From Beijerinckiaceae bacterium (lineage in GTDB: Bacteria > Pseudomonadota > Alphaproteobacteria > Rhizobiales > Beijerinckiaceae), in contig CANJWR010000017.1 in NCBI GenBank assembly GCA_947478455.1, positions 1 to 40,881 on the forward strand: a stretch of 40,881 bases of DNA. Reading direction: 5' to 3'. Positions 1-8,754 of this stretch are shown piece after piece. The translations under genes and the position numbers were made by a program. The notes beneath the pieces are model-generated. The model searched no databases and was not told where the DNA came from. It saw only the letters and a list, made by a program, of their open reading frames with translations. Position 1 is the first letter of the stretch. Each line of letters begins with the position of its first letter.

Positions 1-245
1 ACCTGCATGAAGCTCAAAGTTCCATTCTACCATTACATCGGCGCACGCTTCGGAATCAGCGGACCCGAAATCCCGCCCCTCCCGAGACTCCTCCGTCACG
101 CACCGACTTGAAGCCGGATACTCGCGCCCGGAAATTTGCCCCGGTTACTAGTTCGCGAAGGTTCGCCGCTCGCCGCATCCGGAAACCCTGCTTTGGCATC
201 TTTCTGCTGAACTGCCGCGCATTGTCGAATGCGGGTATTGCGCGA

Positions 246-2087
246 ATGTCGAGACGGGTTCTTGTGGTTCTGGGGCTAACGACGGCGGTGACGCTGTTGA
301 TGCCATCCCTCGCGCTTGTTGCGGCGATTACCATCATCGGCATTCCGATTGCGCTTTTCATGGCCGCAGCGCCGGGGCTGTTCCTGTTTGCCCTCATGGT
401 GCTGGCAATTCGGCGTCCGATGATCGGTCACTGGTATGCGACCTATGCGGCAGGCTGTGCGGCGCTTTTCATCCTTGGCGTCATTCCGCAGATTTTCAAC
501 GACCGGCTGGACCGTCAGGTTGCGGAGCTTGTCGCTGGCGATCATGCAGAATTTCAGGGGCCGCTAAGGACGAAAGTGCTTGCTGTGCGCAGCGATCAGC
601 AATTCGGCGGCGATGGGCGCAATGGACCCGCTTGCGACGATTTCTGTCAGCGCGCGCTTCTGAATGGCCAGGTGGATCGGCTGCTTTATGTCACTACGAA
701 AGATATCGCTGGGCCTGTCGATCCGCGCAGCGAGGCCCGGTCGTTCCGGATGGAACGCCGCGACGAGTGCCCGGCGGTCGATGTCAAGCCCGGCTTCGGC
801 TCCATCAAGATCGACGGCGAGGCAAAGTCCTTCAAGGAAAAGAACGCTACCGAACTCATGCGCCTCGCAATGGCCGGCGGTAATTGTCTGATCGTCGAGA
901 AAGCGCCCCTCGGCTCTGCCGATGCTATTCTGTCGCACGGTCGGATCAGGACCGGACAAACCAATTTTACGGCCGGCTACAAACTAGGCGCCGATACGGT
1001 GCGGGCCGACAGACTGTCGATTCATCAGCGCGACAATGGAGCCTATCGCGAAACATATCGTTGGACCGGAGTCGTAGTCGAGAAACTGGCTCCCGTGCTG
1101 ATTCCTACAATCATTACCGGTTCCGGATTCGACGCCCGCACCGGATTTCTGCGGCTGACAGAAAAGACAAATGTCGCTGCGAAATATTATGAACGGCCTG
1201 ACTGGAGCGCCTTTGTCACAACGACGCTCGGCATGGATCTGGCACTGCGTCGCGAAACCGTTGTGGAAGATACCCGCAAACAGATTACTTTAGCGCTCGA
1301 CAGCAAGGCTCAGTTAAACGCAGCACAGCAGCAGTTGATTGTCGACTTTTTCGTCGGCTTCCAGCGCGCCGGTTTGGTTCTGCCGGGGGACGACGATCTC
1401 ATCCTGCGGCTGCTGGCCGATCATCGCGTCGCATTGCCCGACCACGCGTGGGCCGCAGCGAAATACGCGAAGGATCGCGGTGCGGACTATTATGCTTCTG
1501 TCGCGGCGGAAACGTTCCGGCGTCTGGCCGAACTGGATACGCCCGAGGCGCGCAAAGACATGCGGACCGTCGAGCCTCTGCTGCGCAATCTCGCGACACT
1601 GATCGAAAACCTGCCGGCAGATTCTATCCGCCCGCATCAGGTCGCGCTCGAACGCCTTGCGCGCGACGAACAGTTTCGTGTTCCGGCTTATACGGCGCTG
1701 AGGCAACTCGCGATCTTCGGCGCGGACGCCGCCCCGACCCTGCTCTATCTCATCGACGATGCGCGCCGCGTCGCCGATGCAAAAAAGAAGCGTGGTTCAA
1801 GCTTCGACAACGACTGGCAGCATCCCTATCTGGCCGCCATGGGCGGCTTCTGCCGCATGGGCGCAGAAGGCGCAGCGATGATTCAGCCTTTGCTGGAACG
1901 CATCGATTCAGGTTCCGTGAAGACACAGGGCAGCTATTGGCGGCAGACCATTGCGACTCTCGTGGCGCTCGGTGCAAGCACAGACGACATCTGGCCGCAT
2001 ATGCAATCCGACGACAAGAATCGCATGCGCGAAAAGCTCGAGGCCGAAGCGTCGCGCACGCTCAAACGGCGCGACTGCTCGTACTGA
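246..2087 (+). CDS. Unassigned membrane-anchored protein with long soluble C-terminal region
   Basis: I do not recognise a named family. From the ATG at 246 the product is 613 aa. The first ~80 residues contain about three hydrophobic segments (around residues 4-24, 26-58 and 65-85), and the remainder is soluble. The C-terminal half is alpha-helical and Ala/Leu-rich with phrases such as AYTALRQLAIFGADAAPTLL and YLAAMGGFCRMGAEGAA, which resemble HEAT-like helical repeats (an inference). The frame is open upstream to a TTG at 108, but that would add a basic 46-residue stretch before the first membrane segment, so the ATG is preferred although no strong ribosome binding site is visible. The gene is convergent with the hydrolase that ends at 2103, leaving 15 bp between them. 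That this is a real gene is likely from its length, codon pattern and lack of competing frames; the role is unknown. Confidence 0.75.
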   Translation: MSRRVLVVLGLTTAVTLLMPSLALVAAITIIGIPIALFMAAAPGLFLFALMVLAIRRPMIGHWYATYAAGCAALFILGVIPQIFNDRLDRQVAELVAGDHAEFQGPLRTKVLAVRSDQQFGGDGRNGPACDDFCQRALLNGQVDRLLYVTTKDIAGPVDPRSEARSFRMERRDECPAVDVKPGFGSIKIDGEAKSFKEKNATELMRLAMAGGNCLIVEKAPLGSADAILSHGRIRTGQTNFTAGYKLGADTVRADRLSIHQRDNGAYRETYRWTGVVVEKLAPVLIPTIITGSGFDARTGFLRLTEKTNVAAKYYERPDWSAFVTTTLGMDLALRRETVVEDTRKQITLALDSKAQLNAAQQQLIVDFFVGFQRAGLVLPGDDDLILRLLADHRVALPDHAWAAAKYAKDRGADYYASVAAETFRRLAELDTPEARKDMRTVEPLLRNLATLIENLPADSIRPHQVALERLARDEQFRVPAYTALRQLAIFGADAAPTLLYLIDDARRVADAKKKRGSSFDNDWQHPYLAAMGGFCRMGAEGAAMIQPLLERIDSGSVKTQGSYWRQTIATLVALGASTDDIWPHMQSDDKNRMREKLEAEASRTLKRRDCSY

Positions 2088-2102
2088 TCGTCCGCCGATA
2101 TC

Positions 2103-3446
2103 CTATCTGGCGGCGATTTCACGCGGATAGAATTTTGTTTCGAGCGACTTCGACTCATAGTCAGGCTGATAACGGCAGGGGCCCGAAATCGTCGCGACAA
2201 GCTTCGCGCAGGCATCCGTGATTGAGGCCGCAGTCGGCTTGGAGCCCTGTTCGACCCAGTTCATCAAGGCATTGATCGAGGCGGCGATCTCCGGCGCGCT
2301 CTGTCCCGTATGTTCTGCCTCTGTTGTATATGCCTGCACGAGCCTGTCGGCGCTACCACCGCGCCGTGCGGCCTCCCGATAAAACGTCTGATGTTCGACC
2401 GCGACCTGCGGATCGTTGACGGAATGGATCGACACGACTGGGACCGGAATGTTGCCGGTGACTTCGCCGTCATAGCGCAGGTCTGCGACGGCCGACGGGT
2501 CCGCCGCGAAGCGCGCAACATCGCGGTTGAGCGCTATATCGTTCGACGATCCCTTGTAGACCACGCCCGTGTTGGAGAAAGGATTGCGTCCCTTCATCAT
2601 GCCGTGGACGATGCCGGAGAACAGCAATGTCGACGATTGCATGTGGCGCACGAGGAGGTTCGCCGGAATGCCCACGACATTGATGATATTCGCCAGCCGC
2701 TCCTTCTGTTGCGCCGTGCGGGCATCGGCCGGTTTCATTGCGCCGGTGCATTCGTCGATCAGTGCTTCGAGCCCTTGCAGAGTTAGTTTGGAATCTGCCG
2801 GAAGGCCCATCCAGAGCGGATATTGCGGTTCGTCCGGGCGCGGCATGTTCTGGCAATAATGTTGGTAGACGGCGCGCAGATCGACGCGGAAATCATAGCC
2901 CTTCAGCGCGCCCGCTACGAGGCCGCTGTTCAGGAAAGCGCCGTCGTAATTGATCTTTCCGTCAGGTGATTTTGCGTAGATCTCCAGCAGCTTCGCGCCG
3001 ACGATCCCGCCATAGGATGCGCCATGCAGGATCGTGCGCTTTGGCTTTGCAACGCGTTCGATGAAATATTTGCGCGCATTGTCGGTATCTGTGGCCGCCA
3101 TACGAACGCCGTAGCCCTCGCGCCGGTAGGTGGAGGCGACCCACGCATAACCCAGCTTCACGCTGATTGCGTATTTATTAAGATCGGCCTTGCTGGTCTC
3201 TGCATTGTACGGAACCAGCGAAGGACCGCCGTGGGCATAGACGACCAGATTGCCATTCCAGTTCTTTGGCATCACGCCGAGGATGAAAGCGCCGTTTGCA
3301 TCCTTGTCCGAGTAGCAGGTTGCAATCTCCGCGACGGCTGGAGGGCAGGGAGTTACGGGCGCGCTCGGGTTTTGCTGCGCGGTTTGCGCACAGACCGGTC
3401 CGAGAGCCGAAAGCGAAAGCAGAATCGAGGCGCCGAATATTTTCAT
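2103..3446 (-). CDS. Secreted alpha/beta hydrolase (tannase/esterase-like size)
   Basis: 447-aa exported serine hydrolase. A signal peptide covers residues 1-20 (MKIFGASILLSLSALGPVCA). The alpha/beta-hydrolase elements are visible in order: the strand with the oxyanion turn VVYAHGGP (~68-75), the nucleophile elbow HGASYGG with Ser144, an acidic residue in HSVNDPQV (Asp345) and the catalytic His in EAEHTG (His379). A Cys-containing lid region (~195-240) separates core strands. The substrate is unknown; it may be an ester or a peptide bond. The ATG is preceded by GGGGGAG at good spacing. Downstream it converges with the membrane protein gene, and upstream lies a DsbA-like protein on the same strand that could help form disulfides among its cysteines (inference). 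Family assignment is firm, specific function is not. Confidence 0.85.
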   Translation of the reverse strand: MKIFGASILLSLSALGPVCAQTAQQNPSAPVTPCPPAVAEIATCYSDKDANGAFILGVMPKNWNGNLVVYAHGGPSLVPYNAETSKADLNKYAISVKLGYAWVASTYRREGYGVRMAATDTDNARKYFIERVAKPKRTILHGASYGGIVGAKLLEIYAKSPDGKINYDGAFLNSGLVAGALKGYDFRVDLRAVYQHYCQNMPRPDEPQYPLWMGLPADSKLTLQGLEALIDECTGAMKPADARTAQQKERLANIINVVGIPANLLVRHMQSSTLLFSGIVHGMMKGRNPFSNTGVVYKGSSNDIALNRDVARFAADPSAVADLRYDGEVTGNIPVPVVSIHSVNDPQVAVEHQTFYREAARRGGSADRLVQAYTTEAEHTGQSAPEIAASINALMNWVEQGSKPTAASITDACAKLVATISGPCRYQPDYESKSLETKFYPREIAAR

Positions 3447-3520
3447 TTCGTGTCACTCCCCCCATTGAATTGCGCATGCAAACATGAGGGCGGAAGGCGG
3501 TCAAGTTCGGGGCAAATTGT

Positions 3521-4201
3521 CTAGCCGCATGCGATTTGATCGCAGCCGCGCACCGAGGCGATCATCTTGCGCATTGCGGCTGGACCCGGATAGCCGAGTA
3601 TGCCGACAGTCTTCACCAGAAACGACGGCGTCGCCGTGAAGCCAAGCGACTCGGCAAGCTTGCGATGTCGCTCAAGTACGCGCCCTATATCTTCGCCGGC
3701 CGCCGCCACTTCGATCTTCTCTGCGTCAAGACCGAGGCGTTTGGCGGCCGCCAGCGCGGTCGTGCGATTGTTCGGCTGACGGGAACTGAACAAGGCGAGA
3801 TGCAACGCCAGCGCAGCGCGCGGTCCAAACAGTTTCAGAGTCGCTTGTTGAACACGCGCCGCTTCAAGCGACTGTGGCGACAAAATCGGATTGTTGACGA
3901 GGCCGAGACGAAACTCCGGATCCTGTTTCACGATTGCTTCGAGATCGACAGCGGCCTTGCGGCAGAACGGGCAATTGTAATCGAAGAATTCTACGACGAT
4001 CACGTCGGGCGCTTCCGTCCCTGCCCACACAACGCCCGGCAGGCGATCGACCGTCAGATCAGCCGGCACCAGATAGTTGGGAACGGGCGCGCCGTCGTCG
4101 CCCTTGATGGACTTGTAGAAATGCGTCTGGGCGCGCGCGTCGAACGATGTCGCCGCAAGCGCCGCCGCGCCCTTCAAAACCTGTCTTCGTGAAAACGTCA
4201 T
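3521..4201 (-). CDS. DsbA-family thiol:disulfide oxidoreductase, Tat-type signal
   Basis: 226-aa periplasmic thioredoxin-fold protein. The N terminus has a twin-arginine-like leader (SRRQVLKGAAALAA, residues 4-17) ending near DARAQ. The redox motif Cys77-Pro-Phe-Cys80 follows the strand VIVVEFFDYN, and the cis-proline loop appears as TATPSF near residue 190, as in DsbA/DsbG-like and ScsC-like proteins. A helical insertion lies between the two halves. The usual role is to oxidise or isomerise disulfides in exported proteins. It lies about 75 bp upstream of the secreted hydrolase gene, which carries several cysteines and is a plausible client, and downstream of a TTT-family binding-protein gene, all on the same strand. 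A final Cys pair near the C terminus (GCDQIACG) is unusual. Confidence 0.88.
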   Translation of the reverse strand: MTFSRRQVLKGAAALAATSFDARAQTHFYKSIKGDDGAPVPNYLVPADLTVDRLPGVVWAGTEAPDVIVVEFFDYNCPFCRKAAVDLEAIVKQDPEFRLGLVNNPILSPQSLEAARVQQATLKLFGPRAALALHLALFSSRQPNNRTTALAAAKRLGLDAEKIEVAAAGEDIGRVLERHRKLAESLGFTATPSFLVKTVGILGYPGPAAMRKMIASVRGCDQIACG

Positions 4202-4217
4202 GTCCGAAAGCCATCAA

Positions 4218-4234
4218 GCCGGATGAGATCCGGC
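4218..4234 (-). terminator. Short hairpin downstream of TTT binding-protein gene
   Basis: A perfect 7-bp stem, GCCGGAT / ATCCGGC, with a GAG loop, lies ~48 bp past the stop of the binding-protein gene and just before the DsbA-like start. No convincing T-tract follows on the minus strand, so it may be a weak terminator or an mRNA-stabilising hairpin. Confidence 0.35.
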
Positions 4235-4281
4235 CTCATTCGCTCACCGGCATGTTCGAACTAAGGCGGATGCGCCGAATA

Positions 4282-5301
4282 TCAATTTCCGAAGATTGCC
4301 CGCACGCGCGCCCGCACAGAATCCGGCACCTTTACGGTCGCCTCGACTACCTTCTGCAATTCCGCCGCCGTGGCGGGCTCGACGTCCAGATTGGCCTTCT
4401 TCAGATCGGCCAGAAAGTCCGGATCTTTCACCATGGCCGCAAAGCCGTCGCGCAAGGCCTTGGCGATTTGCGGTGGAATGCCGGGCGGTCCGAAGAAGGC
4501 TCGCCCGATTGCGCCGCCGGAGGCGTAAAGGCCCAGCACCTGCTTGTCCTCGGGCGTCTGGCCGAACTCCGGCAAAGCAGGAACGTCCGGTAATTCCGGG
4601 CTGCGCTCCGGCACATCCTGCAGGATGATTTTGGCGATCTTCTTTTCCAGCCATTCCTGCTTGGTGGCTTTTACGATGGCCCAGGAGGTGCCGGTGCCGT
4701 CCACCTCGCCGCGCTCCATGGCCAGCATCCCGGGGCCGGCGGCCTGATAACCCGAAATGATCTTGAATTTTGTGCCCGCAATGGCGTTCAGCAGGCGTGG
4801 CACTGCTTCCGCCAGATTGGCCGGGCCGGTGCCGGCGACAGTCATTTCTATTGTCTTCGCGTCCTCGACCGACTGGGCTTTCGCGGTGTGCCAGACCAGA
4901 TGAATATTGTTGCTGGAGGCCACGCGGCCGATCCAGGTGAACTTCGTAGCGTCGAATTTTGCCGCCGGATTGCCGAGCGCCTGTTCCATGGCTGCGGTCT
5001 CGGAGACCAGCGCGAGCGCGGTCCCGTCCTTCGGGGCGACGTCGTTGACATAATTGGCGGCGGTGAGAGAACCCGCGCCCGGCATGTTGTTGGGGATCAC
5101 GGTGGGCTTGCCTGGCAAGTGGCGACCCAGATGCTGCGCCACAAGCCGCCCGTAAAGATCGTAGCTGCCGCCGGGCGTGTAGCCGATATAAAGATTGACC
5201 GTCTTCTTCGTGCTGAAAACCTGCTCGGCTGTCTGCGCCAGCGCTGCGCCGGACGCGATCAGCGCCCCTATGGTGACGACAAGTCTGGTGCGACGGATCA
5301 T
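4282..5301 (-). CDS. Bug/TctC-family tripartite tricarboxylate transporter substrate-binding protein
   Basis: 339-aa periplasmic binding protein of the TTT (Bug) family. The start is the ATG of MIRRTRLVVTIG, preceded by GGGGAG at ideal spacing; an upstream in-frame ATG lacks such a site. A signal peptide ends at ALAQ. Family marks are the first strand and ligand loop NLYIGYTPGGSYDLYGRL, the PNNMPGAGS motif, and the later KFTWIGRV segment. These proteins bind carboxylates, amides or aromatic acids and hand them to TctA/TctB membrane proteins. No tctA or tctB is present in the window, so this is an orphan receptor, as is common in Bradyrhizobium and Bordetella relatives. A second, divergent member lies at 21812-22861. 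Confidence 0.9.
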   Translation of the reverse strand: MIRRTRLVVTIGALIASGAALAQTAEQVFSTKKTVNLYIGYTPGGSYDLYGRLVAQHLGRHLPGKPTVIPNNMPGAGSLTAANYVNDVAPKDGTALALVSETAAMEQALGNPAAKFDATKFTWIGRVASSNNIHLVWHTAKAQSVEDAKTIEMTVAGTGPANLAEAVPRLLNAIAGTKFKIISGYQAAGPGMLAMERGEVDGTGTSWAIVKATKQEWLEKKIAKIILQDVPERSPELPDVPALPEFGQTPEDKQVLGLYASGGAIGRAFFGPPGIPPQIAKALRDGFAAMVKDPDFLADLKKANLDVEPATAAELQKVVEATVKVPDSVRARVRAIFGN

Positions 5302-5437
5302 GATTTGCTCCCCAAAAGACCTGTGGCGGCGCATTCACGGGCGCGCGCTCTCGCTCACTTCATATCGCAAGGCACAGCGAAAATGAATGGCTTTTCAGAT
5401 GGGTTGCATTCCGCCAAACCTGACTTAAGTTTCCGGC

Positions 5438-5794
5438 GTGAATGACAAGACCCCCACATTGATCGCCGATATCGAGGCGCGCATCGAGGAGCTGGCGGAC
5501 CAGCGCCTGCGCGTCGGCAAGGCCGTATTTCTGTCGCGGATCGCCATGTGGGCCGGCGTTGCGCTGCTGGTCGCGACGTTGGGCGGGTTCGTGTTGCTTA
5601 ACAGAACCGAGCTTGGGGTGCTCGGATTGGGCCTCGCTATCGGGGGACTGGTCATCGGCGGCTCCTCGCAGGCCACGGCCCGCGAACTGACCGCGGGAAT
5701 TGGCAAGCTCGAAAGCGCCCGAGCTGAGGCGATCGACCGGCTCGATCTCGAATTTGTGAGCGTCGAGACACCCCGGTCGCAGGCGCTGCATTAG
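5438..5794 (+). CDS. Small two-helix membrane protein, unknown function
   Basis: 118 aa starting at GTG (residues MNDKTPTLIADIEARIEELA); no ATG is available near this position. A charged amphipathic N-terminal helix (~5-25) is followed by two hydrophobic segments (~33-54 and ~60-78, the latter Gly-rich) and a charged C-terminal helix. The arrangement suggests a small inner-membrane protein with both ends on one side. It is divergent from the TTT binding protein and followed by another small gene. No family is recognised. The ORF has good codon character, so it is probably real. Confidence 0.55.
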   Translation: MNDKTPTLIADIEARIEELADQRLRVGKAVFLSRIAMWAGVALLVATLGGFVLLNRTELGVLGLGLAIGGLVIGGSSQATARELTAGIGKLESARAEAIDRLDLEFVSVETPRSQALH

Positions 5795-5816
5795 TCAAAC
5801 CGGCACGATTGACTAA
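5791..5816. repeat. Inverted repeat overlapping a stop codon
   Basis: Perfect 8-bp arms TTAGTCAA and TTGACTAA flank a 10-bp spacer. The left arm includes the TAG stop of the small membrane protein gene. It could act as a weak terminator or as an operator for the small gene that starts at 5921; the right arm also contains a TTGACT -35-like hexamer, but no matching -10 at normal spacing is evident. Confidence 0.35.
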
Positions 5817-5920
5817 ACCGGCATGCAGCTTGCTTGTATTTAGGCCGGAGGTTCGTCCGTCGAGGGCTTTGTGGATGGAGATGCTGCGTCCCGCAGCGTC
5901 AAACCGAAACGAGGTCTGAC

Positions 5921-6151
5921 ATGGAATTCGCTCTTATCGTGCTTTTGTGCGCCGGCGAACCCGGAGCCGCTTGTTCGCCCACCCATTTCGAGACGCTCGC
6001 CTTCGCGCGCGGCCCGATTTCGCGGAACGAGTGCAACGCTGCAGCCATCGATACGCTCAGCAGGCTTCCGTCGCCGCCCGACGGTCGCTGGTATTTCGGC
6101 TCCTGTGTACGCGACGAAATTCGCAAGAAGCTCGAAGCCGCACATGTGTGA
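5921..6151 (+). CDS. Small Cys-containing exported or membrane-associated protein, unknown
   Basis: 76 aa starting MEFALIVLLCAGEPG, with GAGG about 7 bp upstream of the ATG. The N terminus is hydrophobic but short. Four cysteines (residues ~10, 18, 38 and 62) occur in a compact sequence with the phrases SRNECNAAAIDTLSRLP and GRWYFGSCVRDEIRKKL; this resembles small periplasmic proteins of Rhizobiales with conserved disulfides (inference). It is followed by a strong hairpin at 6171-6200. No function can be assigned. Confidence 0.55.
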   Translation: MEFALIVLLCAGEPGAACSPTHFETLAFARGPISRNECNAAAIDTLSRLPSPPDGRWYFGSCVRDEIRKKLEAAHV

Positions 6152-6170
6152 TGCTGCCTCGCTGAACGAA

Positions 6171-6200
6171 TAGCGCCACCCGCAGTTCCGGGTGGCGCTA
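6171..6200. terminator. Bidirectional hairpin terminator
   Basis: Perfect 11-bp stem TAGCGCCACCC / GGGTGGCGCTA with an 8-bp loop, placed between the convergent ends of the small gene (stop 6151) and the crotonase gene (stop 6216). Position and symmetry fit a shared terminator; a long T-tract is absent on both sides. Confidence 0.7.
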
Positions 6201-6215
6201 CTAAGCCCATCCGTT

Positions 6216-7016
6216 CTAGAGCGACTTGTCGCCGCGACCGTCCTTGTAGCGGCCGAACTGATAGAAATTCAGCGCCTCATAGGCCCAGGCGAGATCGAAG
6301 GTCGCGTTGAAGCGATCGGTGATGTGCTTGTTGAAAGCGCGCTTCGACAGGGCCAGCGCATAGGCCGGGCGGCGCAGAAGATCGTCGCACATTTTCTGCA
6401 CGGTCTCGTCGAGTTGGTCCGCCGGTACGGCGCGGTTGATCATTCCCATGCGGTGCAGATCGGCGCCGGTGAATTGCTTGGCGAGCCACAAATATTCGCG
6501 CGCGATGCAGGGGCTCATATGGAGCGGAACGAAGGCGTTCGCCCCGTCGCCCGGGACTGTGCCGCTGTCAGTGCGGCCCATCGGAAACAGCACCCCGTCG
6601 CCCATGCCGATGTGAGGATCCCCGAAGGGCGCATCTTCGGCGGCGCAGATGAAATCGCAGGCAAACACCATGCTGCCGCCGAAACTCGCGGCGCGGCCAT
6701 TGACCTTGGCGATGACGGGCTTTTCCATCTCGATCAATGTCTGAAAAGTGAATTGCATGCCCTGACCGAGATCCCAGTCTTCTGACGGTGTGCGGTTTTC
6801 CATGCGGGGTCTGCCCAGCGGCGACGAATAGAAAACGCCGTTGGCGCCGGTGAGCACCACAACCCGAACGGAATTGTCGAAGCGCAATTCATTCAGCGCC
6901 CGCCCGACCTCGGAATGGTGACTTGATGCGCCGCCGTGGGGCGCCCTGCGGTCCATAAACATCTGGATCGTGCCGACGCCATTGTTCCGGGTAATTTCAA
7001 CGGAAGTGTAGTCCAT
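6216..7016 (-). CDS. Atypical enoyl-CoA hydratase/isomerase (crotonase) family protein
   Basis: 266 aa from the ATG of MDYTSVEITRNNG, chosen because AGGAGG lies 9-10 bp upstream; the longer open frame has no such site. The crotonase fold is recognisable from VRVVVLTGANGVFYSS (~50-65), the oxyanion-hole segment KVNGRAASFGGSMVFACDF (~104-122) and the C-terminal helical region. The usual LNRPE segment is altered to MDRRAPHGG. In the motif that normally reads PE (first catalytic Glu of rat crotonase) this protein has FGDPHIGMGDG, with His135 in place of Glu. It may therefore be an isomerase, a thioesterase-like or another variant rather than a hydratase. It stands alone on the minus strand between a small gene and an MFS exporter. 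Confidence 0.85.
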   Translation of the reverse strand: MDYTSVEITRNNGVGTIQMFMDRRAPHGGASSHHSEVGRALNELRFDNSVRVVVLTGANGVFYSSPLGRPRMENRTPSEDWDLGQGMQFTFQTLIEMEKPVIAKVNGRAASFGGSMVFACDFICAAEDAPFGDPHIGMGDGVLFPMGRTDSGTVPGDGANAFVPLHMSPCIAREYLWLAKQFTGADLHRMGMINRAVPADQLDETVQKMCDDLLRRPAYALALSKRAFNKHITDRFNATFDLAWAYEALNFYQFGRYKDGRGDKSL

Positions 7017-7255
7017 TGTGTTGTTTCCTCCTGTGTTGTTTTGATGGTTCGATGTTACGGGACCGAACCAGCGCCCGACAAGTGACGACGGTCTCTTCCG
7101 TGCAAACAAAACGTTAGCCGCCGCACTGGACCGCCTCTTGCGTGTGGGCTAGGAAGGCAAAGGGCGTAGGCTCGACGCCGAACCCTTTCCTTGCGTATCG
7201 GTCCCAGTCGACCCGGATTTTGCGGCCTGCCGCGAAACGCCCGACCACGCCCGAT

Positions 7256-8695
7256 ATGCCGTCCTGCCGGCTGGAGGCTTGCTGCTTGGAGCGCCGCGTC
7301 ATTGTCCCGCTCATCGTCGCCTTCGCGCTGGTGATGCAGAACCTTGACTCAACCGCGCTCGTCACCTCGCTTCCACTGATCGCACAGTCGCTTGGCGAGC
7401 CGCCATTGCGGCTTCATATGGCGGTGACCGGCTACATGCTGGCCTTCGCGACCTTCCTGCCGCTCAGCGGCTGGCTGGCCGACCGTTTCGGGGCGCGGCT
7501 GGTGTTCCGCATTGCTATGGCCATTTTTACCGTGGCGTCGGTCTTCTGCGGCCTGTCGAATTCTTTCGAGGAATTGATCGCCTTCCGCATCCTTCAGGGA
7601 CTCGGCGGGGCCATGATGGTGCCGGTCGGGCGGCTGATCCTCGTGAGGTCCGTACCCAAGGCCGAACTGGTCTCGGCGATGGCCCTGATGGGTATGCCGA
7701 CCATTATCGGGCCGCTGATCGGGCCTGTTCTGGGCGGTTTCATCGCCACCGTCGCGTCGTGGCGCTGGATCTTCTGGATGAATGTGCCCATCGGTATTGC
7801 GGGCATCATCCTTGTCACCAAATTCATCGAGGATGTGCGCGAGACCAATGTCCGCCCGTTCGACTTCAAGGGTTTTTTCCTGTCCGGTTTCGGCCTGGCC
7901 GGCACACTGTTCGGCATGGACACGGTCATAGCCAGAAATTCGCTGGAGCCGCTGGCGGTCGGGGCTTTTCTGGGCGGCCTGATTGCGCTGGCGCTTTACA
8001 TCATACACGCACGCAAGGTGGCGCACCCGATCCTTGATCTTAGCCTGCTGAAAATCCCGACCTTCCGCAGCAGTGTCACCGGCGGGTCGATTTTCCGGCT
8101 CGGCATCGGGGCCAATCCGTTCCTGCTGCCGCTGATGTTGCAGGAGGGGTTCGGGTACTCGCCGTTTGAATCCGGCATCGTCACCTGCGCCTCTGCGGCA
8201 GGGGCTTTCGGCATGCGGACCATCGCCAAACGCGTGCTGCGCAAATTCGGTTTCAGGCGTGTTCTGGTTTGGAATTCGCTGATCTCCAGCATGCTGCTTG
8301 CTGTGTGTGGGTTCTTTCAGCCGACGACCCCGCAAATCATCATGATGGCGGTGATCTTCTCCGGCGGCGTGTTTCGTTCGCTCGAGTTTACCAGCCTCAG
8401 CGCTATTGCGTTCGCTGATGTGGAGCGCGAACAAATGAGCCACGCGACCAGCTTCCAGCAAATGGCGCAGCGGCTTTCCATGAGCTTCGGGGTCGCTCTG
8501 TCGGCGTTTTTCCTGCACCAGCTTTCGGTCGATCCCGCGCATGTTCCGGTCAAGGCGTTCCAGATCACCTTCGCGCTGATCGGGCTGATTTCGGCGACGT
8601 CCGTATGGGCTTTCTGGCGATTGCCGCCTGAGGCGGGCGCAGTGCTGGCCGGTCGCGGACAGGTCGAACGGCGAACGCGAGCGTTTCGCAACTAG
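7256..8695 (+). CDS. MFS transporter, DHA2/EmrB-QacA-like drug exporter
   Basis: About 480 aa with 12-14 hydrophobic helices. Motif A appears as GWLADRFGARLVFR after helix 2 and motif C as GPLIGPVLGGFIA in helix 5, which together with D in MQNLDSTAL of helix 1 mark the proton-antiport drug-exporter group (EmrB/QacA). The start is uncertain: a GTG at 7142 opens the same frame but adds 38 polar residues without membrane character, so the ATG at 7256 (MPSCRLEACCLERR) is preferred although its ribosome site is weak. No EmrA-like adaptor or local regulator adjoins it. The next gene, on the same strand, starts 59 bp downstream. Confidence 0.85.
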   Translation: MPSCRLEACCLERRVIVPLIVAFALVMQNLDSTALVTSLPLIAQSLGEPPLRLHMAVTGYMLAFATFLPLSGWLADRFGARLVFRIAMAIFTVASVFCGLSNSFEELIAFRILQGLGGAMMVPVGRLILVRSVPKAELVSAMALMGMPTIIGPLIGPVLGGFIATVASWRWIFWMNVPIGIAGIILVTKFIEDVRETNVRPFDFKGFFLSGFGLAGTLFGMDTVIARNSLEPLAVGAFLGGLIALALYIIHARKVAHPILDLSLLKIPTFRSSVTGGSIFRLGIGANPFLLPLMLQEGFGYSPFESGIVTCASAAGAFGMRTIAKRVLRKFGFRRVLVWNSLISSMLLAVCGFFQPTTPQIIMMAVIFSGGVFRSLEFTSLSAIAFADVEREQMSHATSFQQMAQRLSMSFGVALSAFFLHQLSVDPAHVPVKAFQITFALIGLISATSVWAFWRLPPEAGAVLAGRGQVERRTRAFRN

Positions 8696-8754
8696 TTAAG
8701 CGATTTGTGCAATCCTCATTCAAACCCGAAATCAAATTAGTTCGAGGCCCTGGC

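Noticed and set aside
7142-7255. Longer GTG start for the MFS transporter
   Set aside because: The added residues are polar with no membrane or signal character; the later ATG better fits the family's N terminus, though proof is lacking.
7349-8542. 397-codon open frame on the minus strand
   Set aside because: It mirrors the MFS exporter; the translation is highly charged, Arg/His/Gln-rich and low in hydrophobic core.
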